Of a DNA stretch of 64,000 nucleotides, positions 57,181 through 64,000 are shown in pieces. Numbering within the stretch: the first letter of the stretch is position 1; every line of letters starts with the position of its first letter. The stretch spans positions 61,207,408-61,271,407 of the forward strand of contig OY829329.1 of assembly GCA_963691655.1 (NCBI GenBank). The letters run 5' to 3'. Origin of the DNA: Toxonevra muliebris. Lineage: Eukaryota; Arthropoda; Insecta; Diptera; Pallopteridae. Under the pieces are notes generated by a model that was not told where the DNA came from, searched no databases, and saw only the letters and a program-made list of their open reading frames with translations. A program made the position numbers and the translations under genes.

Positions 57181-58790
57181 TTAGTATTCTGGGCTGTGAA
57201 ACACTGTCCTATGCAGATTTTCTGAATTTCTAATCTACGGAGATCTGATCTATTCCGTTCTATAAAAGTTAGATTCATGGATGTTTACTCTATAAATTTC
57301 TGATTCATGAAATTCAAATTTATAAACCTCTGATCTACACAGTTCTGATTTCTGGTGTTTCTATCTGTGGAATTCTGATCTGTCTATAAAGATCTGATCT
57401 ATGGATTTCTGATCTACGAAGTTAAAGTCTATAAAATTAAGATCCATTAAGCAGCAGATTTTGTATCTGTGAGCTCCAACGTATGAAATTCGGATTTATG
57501 GATTTCTGATCTATGGAATTAAAATCTGTCAAACTCTGATCGATGCAATTTTGATTTATGGTGATCAAATCTATGAAATTCTGATCTAAGGATTTCGGAT
57601 CTGATGAAATTAAGGTCTATGAAGCTCTGATCTATGGAGTCCTGATCTATGAATTTCCGACCAATGGAATTCTGATCTATAGATTTCTGATCAATGTTAT
57701 TCTGATTTACCGATTTCTGATCTAGGAATTTCTGATGTATGAAATTAAGGCCTATGAATGTAAGAATCTGATTAACAAGATTCTGGCTCATGGAATTCTG
57801 CTCTATATGATTTTGATCTACGGATTTTCGATCTATGAAATTAAGGCCTATGAAATTAAAACCTATGAAACTCTGGTCGATGGAATTTTTGTTTATAGAA
57901 TTCCAATCTATGAAATTGTGAATTTTTGATCTATGAAATTTAGATCTATAAAGCTCTGATCTATGGAGTTATGATCTATTCCGTTCTATAAAATTTAGAA
58001 ATATGGATGTCTGCTCTATAGATTTCTGATCCATTAAATTCAAATTTATAAAGTTCTGATCTATGGAGTCTTGATCTATGAAGTTCTTATCAATGGAGTT
58101 TTGATCTATAGATTACTAATATATGTGGTTCTCATTTATGGTATCCTAACTTAGTGAGCAATGATAAGCCCATGATAAGTAATTCTGATCTATATGATTC
58201 GGATCTACGGATTTTCGATCAATGAAATTAAAGTCTTATTTATAAAGTTCCGATTTATTAATTTTTGATCTATGAAAATTAGATCTATAAACTTTTGATC
58301 TGGTCCTGGTCTACCGATTTCTGATCTACATGATTTTGATTTTCAGATTTCTAATGTATGAAGCTCTGATCTATAGAGTTCTGACTAATGGAATTCCGAT
58401 CTAGGGATTTCCGATTCTTTGGATTTCTATGGATTTTTTTTTTTCTCCATCATGGATTTCTGGGCGGTTACTCTGTAGTTCTGATTCGAATTCGAACGAA
58501 TTTGTTCGATGTTCAGTTTTCATTTTGTGCCGTTTCGAATCGAATTTGGCATTCGAATAGAACTGCCTTTCGAATCGAACTATGTAAGTAATTCTGATTT
58601 ACAAAATTTCGGATCTATTGAATTTCAATCTATAAAATTATGACCTTGTGGATTTTTAATCTATATATTTCTGATTTTTATGATTCAGATTTTCAGAATG
58701 CAGATATATCGAATTCTGCTCTAGTTCGGACTTACAAATGATTTATGAATCTCTGGTCTTTAAAGTTCTGTACAAGGGTCTGAGTTTTTT
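57180..58790. repeat. 15-bp array (GATCTATGGAATTCT type), ~1.6 kb
   Basis: Roughly 100 degenerate 15-bp monomers of the form GATCTATGGAATTCT run through the region with good local phasing. Because 15 bp is five codons, both strands show pentapeptide-like frames (IDQKS type on -, YEIKA type on +), which are not genes. A small foreign segment with TTCGAATCGAA palindromes sits near 58480-58585. Confidence 0.8.
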
Positions 58791-60589
58791 AATTCAAACA
58801 TGCATCTATAGAGTTCTAATTTACCTAACCTTAAACTATAGTCATCTGATTTCCAGTAAACAGCAAAACCACAGATAACTTAACCTTAGAAGTTCTAGGG
58901 ATTTTAGTCCGAGGAGTTTAAAATCCCTCCTCTGTTACGGAGAATCACTAAAAACCTGACAAAAATTTTGATGGAACAAACTCAGAATTTGGTGCGCAGG
59001 ATTTCACAGAATTTGATATTTCATAGTATACCCCATATGAATATAGCATGAAGTAGGTGTGTGCCTACGAATGAGTGTATGTATTGTGAAAGAGTGCGTT
59101 AAGTGGCATACCAAGCAGATTCTGAGTTGATGTTACTATATACGGTACATCTGTGTGTACAGATGTATGTAAGTATAAACTTTTCTATAGAAAGAAACGC
59201 TGAATTGCTTCTTTTTCCCATAACGTATCGTGCATATGTGTTTGAGTATAGTAAGCACAACTTGTATGTAGTTGGTTGGTATAGTTGAAGTATGCTATAC
59301 GCAAAAAAAAAAAAAAAAACAAAATGATTACAAGGTCATATACACGCATAGTGAAAATATTTTTTCTTTTCCAATGCACATTTTGTACTATGCAATATAC
59401 TTGATTTCAACACTTTTACTAACATATTTGTTATAACGATAATTTCGCTTTCGGTTCCTTTTTTATATTTGCACTCTCAATTTCACATAAACACACACAC
59501 ACACTCACATCCATGCACAGAGTAACTCGTGAGATTGGTTTGAATGCATAAAACGCTTACCAATGCACACATGAATATGCATATGTACATGTGTATAGGT
59601 ACATGTGTAAGTGACTGCATGTTTATACCATATAGTATGAAATTGATTGCATTTGCCCTGAAAGCATTTTATTTTTGTGGTCAATTGTGGTAAGAGAATT
59701 TGCTGCTCACGGTCCCTCTGTTGCTGTGGTCAATATCTGTACTTACTTGCACCGTTCTTCCCTTTTCTCTTTCTCGCTGACCTTGCATTAAATGGATACG
59801 GATATTTTTCGTAAACATGTTTCTACTTTAGTGGTAATTTCATGTTGAAAACATTTGATTGAATTTTTTTCAATTTTTTTTTTATTTTCTCTAGCTATTT
59901 TTCCTCTTTATTTCCCGTTATAAAAATTTAGTGTGGGTTCATGGTTGTAAATACCTGAATTAGTTATCGTGTTTTTTATTATTGGAAGTTGTTGTTATTT
60001 GTTATTTTGTTTGTTGTATGTATGTAACTCGGGGGGGGGGGGGGGGCGGCATTTTATGCTGACACCTTTTAAATTTTCAAATGCATATACCTCAAGGGCA
60101 TTTCATTTTGTAACCGAAAAATAAAAATATAAAACGGTTTGCTACATTTACATTCTAGCAATGTTTGATTTAGTTGAAATAAATTAATCAGAAACTTTTA
60201 AGAAATATCACGTTTAAAAGCTTTTATCTTTCTCCTACCCTTTTTATAGAAATAGTAATGTAACTAAAAAAGTATGGTACATTTCGAAAGAGCACAATTT
60301 ATTTCTTGAGTTTTTGCTAGGTTTTTAAGGTTTGATAGCTGCAAAATATCACAAATATATATTTTACATTCAGTACAGTGTTATATAAATCAATTGACCA
60401 ATATACATACATATATATAAAATAATAAGTGCGGAAAAATAAATTTGTTTATATATGTATATATAAACTTTTCTAGATAAGATTTTTCTTATTGAATTGA
60501 ACTTATTTAATCAATCAAGTCCCCTTTTGGGATTCAGAAAAGCAAAACGCTAGAGGCCCAAAAATGGAAAATATAATTTTTTCAGAAAA
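58791..60589. other. Non-coding DNA with microsatellites and a G16 run
   Basis: Contains an A run near 59302-59319, CA tracts near 59491-59504 and a run of 16 G at 60031-60046. No gene is supported. Confidence 0.5.
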
Positions 60590-61452
60590 CCTTATAGTCC
60601 TCAACAATGGTTCGCCACTCGTTTTTCTTCTCATAATTCCTTATGACATATGAACCTCACATTAGTCTCGCCCCAACTTAGTCCCAGATGTCAGTGGAAA
60701 GTCTCTGTTTGTCTTTATTGAAGCGACTATTATCCAATCCCCAAAAAATATAACAACACTATTAAATTTCAGGAAAAAACACGTCACTGCCTTAATTCAA
60801 AACCGATCTCACAGACTGGATTTTATTCCAAACAGAATGTGAGAAAAACGTGCTTAATTGGCTACTCAATAACGTCAACCAAAGAATTTGCTAAAATATC
60901 CAGAGCCATCAGGTCAGCGGCCAACGTAGCCATAACGTAGTCAAAACCCATAGCTAGAAAAGCTTTTATCCATTGGTGAACTAACGAGTTGAACCAACTT
61001 CGTCAAGAAAAACAGTATCATTGGCATAACTACAAACGTAGCAGTTCCTTCGCTAATCTTATAAATTCCAAGAAAGCCAATGCTTTATTTAAAAAATCGG
61101 TCAAAAACGCTAAACGCAAAAGCCTCGAAGATTATACCTCAAAAATGTGTGCGATTTCTACACTAAAGAAATTATGGGCTGATATAAAAACACTCATTAA
61201 ATCTATTACTTTCAATCACACTATAACAACATCTTCTCATAAGATAGCGGAAGCTTTTACATCCACATGGTCTAAGTATTCTATGGATTCTAATAAAAAG
61301 GACATGCTTACTAAACCTTACATACCTGGCAGCCTGTCATTAGACGCTAAACACCTATGGACTAATTGCATTCCGTGAGAAATTGAACTTGCAATGCGTC
61401 ATGCCAAGGGCAAAATACCGGGATATGGCTTCATCTCATATCCTATGCTTAG
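60590..61452 (+). mobile_element. Jockey/I-type LINE remnant A, 5' part
   Basis: Translation on + shows decayed endonuclease-end sequence, then W-stop-TNELNQLRQEKQYHW at about 60975-61020, an open stretch of 129 codons and HAKGKIPGYGFISYPML at about 61402-61450. These correspond to the linker between endonuclease and RT and the first RT block (K..GxDxI in functional relatives) of Jockey/I-type ORF2. Stops interrupt it. It is cut at 61452 by LINE B and continues at 63412. Confidence 0.7.
60989..61378 (+). pseudogene. ORF2 fragment of LINE A (linker region)
   Basis: An open stretch of 129 codons, rich in lysine and arginine, ends at a TGA. The sequence FANLINSKKANALFKKSVK and similar parts match the charged linker before the RT domain in Jockey/I-type proteins. 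The reading frame continues after the stop as EIELAMRHAKG, so the stop is a point lesion in a dead copy. Confidence 0.6.
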
Positions 61453-61619
61453 AGTTTAGAGTTGTGGGTGGGCTGGACTTAACCAAAGCACTCAGTCGAC
61501 GAGGACCATTGTGATATACCCAAGGACAGAACCAGTAGAAAAGAGTAGAGAGAGAGGAAAGTTATGTAGGGATAAATGGGAAGAAGAAAGATCTAGGGTC
61601 TCTCAATCTCGAACTTCTT

Positions 61620-61860
61620 TGTTTCACTGATGAACCTTAGAAGCTCAGCAACAGGGAGAGTATGGACATTATTCATACTCAAGACATCACTACCCATCAG
61701 CCTTAATCTGATTCTCGCGAACGCCGGACAGCTACAAAGATAATGCTCCGTAGTATCGTCGTCCTCAAGTCACGATTGGCAGGTTGGGTCGGTGATGACG
61801 CCCATGTTGGTCATATGCTGACCACATGTGTTGTGCCCCGTGATGACACCCATCAGTAAT
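61620..61860 (-). pseudogene. C-terminal zinc-knuckle region of LINE B (broken)
   Basis: In element orientation it reads GVITGHNTCGQHMTNMGVI, then DPTCQS-stop-LEDDDTTEHYLCSCPAF. The stop stands where the second cysteine of the C-x2-C...H-x4-C knuckle is expected (61783-61785 region), consistent with a single base change in a dead element. Confidence 0.65.
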
Positions 61861-62238
61861 CTCAGGTCCTTTCTTCTCAGTTTGAAAAGAAATTCCGCTG
61901 ATTTCCTGTTAGGTTATCTCACGAAGCACTTTACGGTTCTGCAGGAGTCAAGCTCGGACCATCTTTCTCTATGGATAGGACCCACGAAATCGTTGATCCA
62001 ACGCATGATCTCCCCAGAACTTACGACAAGAAAAGGTTCCGGATCCCATTATGTAATTGCAGAGCCTTCATTAGCTATTTTATCAGCAAGTTCATTCTCT
62101 GCAATACCACAGTGTCCTGGAACCCATATAAGGCATAACTTGTTGTGTTTTGCAACACAATTTAGTTTTGCCTTACACTCGCTAACCAATTTTGAGGAGC
62201 TGATAGGATTAGCCAGGGCCTTCAGTGCAGCTTGGCTA

Positions 62239-62673
62239 TCACTGTAGATACCTATGCACTATGCACCCATGCCACCTCTTCACAATTATCCAGCTCACCA
62301 CGTCTAGGATAGCGAAAACATCCGTTAGGAAGACTGACGCCATCTTTCTAGTGGAAACAGAATACTTGGTCTCATTGTCCAAGTACCTACCGGATCCAGT
62401 TCCGTTTGAGGTTTTGGATCCGTTGGTATAGAAGACATGACGAAGACCTCGGAGTACGACCTCTGGACTTAACCATTGACCACATTTCGGGAGCCTGACT
62501 TCATATCTTCTTCCGAAGCGGATGCCAGACACATGATTGCCCACGGGCAAGAAGAAAAGTGGGCACTGTACTGACAACTGGTGGTATATCATACTCTGCC
62601 CTACATCCGCCTCGACATGCCAGACACCATTTAACCGGAGTCTGTAGGCATTGCACCAGTGATACCCAGGCAC
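62239..62673 (-). pseudogene. RNase H domain of LINE B (inactive)
   Basis: A frame of 144 codons overlaps the end of the RT frame in another register, so at least one frameshift separates them. VFYTNGSKTSNGTGSG corresponds to the first RNase H block, with N instead of the catalytic D. TRKMASVFLTDVFAI matches the following helix region, where functional relatives carry E. Confidence 0.65.
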
Positions 62674-63379
62674 ACACTTCTCTGAAGCCTGGTAAGAGAG
62701 GATACTGTAGACTTAACCAAAGTTCGCTCCACCATACTACAGAGGCATACGTGACAATAGGTCTCACAAGAGCAATGTATACCCAATACACCAGAGCTGG
62801 ATTCAGACCACAAGTCTTGCCGAAAGCTCGCCTGCACTGCCAGGAAACCTTTAGTGCACGCGAGACCTTCAGCGCGACGTGCGTCATCCATAACAGTTTG
62901 CAATCTAAGGTTACCCCTAAATATTTAACTTCAGAAGACAACTGAAGTGTTACTCCCTTCATTTTTGGTAGTAATAGGCCATCCTTCTTGCTTTTACTGA
63001 TGAAGAGCACTAAGGTGCTTTTACCGGGATTCACTGAAAGACCCTGCAGATCGCACCAAACCTCGATCTTGTTCAAAACTTCTTGCATTTTAATGCACAC
63101 CGTCTGCAAGGACCATCCCGAGATTAGTACGCACACATCGCCAGCATACGCTTGGGTGTGAACACCAAAATTTTGCAAATCATTAAGAAGGGAGTCCACC
63201 ACGAAGCACCACAGAACAGGAGAAAGTACGCCCCCTTGGGGGCATCCTTTCACAACCTCGATCATAACACTGTCATCGTTTTCTCCCCCCGTGATAAGCA
63301 GCCGTTTGGATAGCATTGTATGAATCCATCGAATGACGATTTCTTCAACACCAAATTGTCTGGCCGAAGAGCACATCAA
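62501..63379 (-). pseudogene. Reverse transcriptase domain of LINE B (inactive)
   Basis: A 292-codon frame with KGCPQGGVLSPVLW at about 44-57, AYAGDVCVLISG at about 77-88, LSVNPGKSTLVLF and VKYLGVTLDCKL. The catalytic YADD box reads YAGD at 78-81, losing one of the metal-binding aspartates. The RT palm is truncated at the 5' end by incomplete insertion. The frame is open but could not be active. Confidence 0.75.
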
Positions 63380-63411
63380 GTTGAAGGTAGCTTTGTCAAA
63401 AGCCCCTTCCT

Positions 63412-63775
63412 TCCTATGCTTAGGAATTAATCAAACTTCACGCAAGATAAACTGCTATGTCTGCATAACATCATTTTGAAAGAAGGAATTTAACTACATA
63501 CTTGGCATTCAGAGATCATTCTACCCATACCAAACCCTAATAAACCTTCTGATGTAGTTTGTGATTACAGACCTATATCCCGAATTCCTTGTGTGAAAAA
63601 GATTTTTGAAAAATAATGGTAGCAGAACGACTTATGTATATTACTAAAAATAAGTTTCTTAGCCATAACCAGGTAGCTTTTAAAAGCAAGATTCACTACT
63701 GCACCTTCAACATTTCGTCAAAAAATCATGGCACTATATTAGCAACGAGTTTTGAAAAGGCATTTGATCGTGTGG
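63412..63775 (+). mobile_element. LINE A continued: RT fingers and palm start
   Basis: After the nested element the + translation resumes with IILPIPKPNKPSD, YRPISRIPCVKKIFEK, FLSHNQVAFKSK and FEKAFDRV. These are successive RT blocks (P.PKP.KP; YRPIS...; Q..F; motif A). Two stops interrupt the reading and the motif-A aspartate position is altered. It is broken again near 63775 by a SINE-like sequence. Confidence 0.65.
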
Positions 63776-64000
63776 GGGACTGTGGTCTAGTGACAATGTG
63801 CCAGACTCTTATCTCTGGAGACCCGGGTTTGGTTCTCGGCAAGGGTTCACGTCGCAGTGCCTGACTTTCGGGTCGTCCCATCCTTCAACTAATAATGTAT
63901 CCCTGTGGTTGCAGAAGGAAAAAGTAACATTTGTCATTTCATAGATTTTTTGGAAAAATAACAACATAAAATCTTCCCCAGATGGTTCCATATTGTCTGT
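63776..64000 (+). mobile_element. tRNA-derived SINE-like sequence, runs off the window
   Basis: Immediately after FDRVG of LINE A comes GTGGTCTAGTGAC (A-box-like), AGACTCTTATCTCTGGAGACC and GGGTTTGGTTCTCGG (B-box-like), then unrelated sequence. It fits a degenerate tRNA head of a SINE inserted in LINE A. The boundary is inferred from the loss of RT similarity. Confidence 0.4.

Larger units (their letters stand above)
61453..63411 (-). mobile_element. LINE B (I/LOA-type with RNase H), nested in LINE A
   Basis: A minus-strand non-LTR element inserted into LINE A. The 12-bp duplication TCCTATGCTTAG is present on both sides (61441-61452, 63412-63423). In element orientation the order is partial RT, RNase H, then a C-terminal zinc-knuckle region. 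It is 5'-truncated at RT motif A (GAFDKATFN). RNase H inside ORF2 points to the I or LOA groups. No long poly-A is seen at the 3' end. Confidence 0.75.

Noticed and set aside
57519..57929. Frames with IDQKS and YEIKA repeats
   Set aside because: The 15-bp array equals five codons, giving false periodic peptides.

Overview
This is animal nuclear DNA, almost certainly from a brachyceran fly. It is strongly AT-rich and full of (CA/TG)n, (CAA)n and (TATG)n microsatellites. It holds one intron-split gene in a large TE-rich non-coding background. A tephritid-like fly is my best guess, judging by the SINE types and the R1-clade retrotransposon; this is inference and no species is assigned.

The only confident host gene is a Vha100-family gene, subunit a of the V-type H+-ATPase, on the + strand at 7770-14268. 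Its five coding exons (7770-7886, 11591-13465, 13541-13772, 13838-14009, 14175-14268) join in frame at GT/AG borders into an 829-residue protein with no lesion. The N-terminal cytosolic half, the eight-helix membrane half and the proton-path arginines are all present. The 3.7-kb first intron carries a 5'-truncated R1-clade LINE on the - strand. That LINE sits between two ACAY-type microsatellite stretches, the target used by Waldo-type elements. A 147-bp MITE lies next to it.

The rest is a mosaic of mobile elements and degenerate AT-rich tandem arrays. Cut-and-paste elements with readable ends are: two pogo/Tigger-like MITEs (3321-3737, 6753-6965); three TTAA-flanked piggyBac-type elements (4925-5119, 23723-25222 with transposase remnants, 29312-29586); TA-flanked elements at 10097-10243, 15971-16947 and 47346-48022; and a hAT element with an exact 8-bp duplication (38299-39331) plus a degraded inverted relative (54072-55010). 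A Helitron-type 3' end is at 21262-21290. tRNA-derived SINEs lie at 15103-15421, 15893-17115 (split by a MITE), about 38041-38290 (split by the hAT) and 63776-64000. LINE remnants lie at 18755-19250, 27363-27880, 46690-46980 (weak), 50218-50520, and as a nested pair at 60590-63775.

At least ten unrelated short-period arrays occur, with monomers of about 12, 15, 16, 20, 21, 24, 25 and 60 bp. The most ordered is the 21-bp array at 1750-3320, whose monomers are grouped into about 207-bp higher-order units. Several arrays were later hit by transposons, so the order of events can be read locally. From 14.3 kb to 64 kb I find no supportable host gene: the region is intergenic or lies within large introns of a gene whose exons are outside the window or too short to see.
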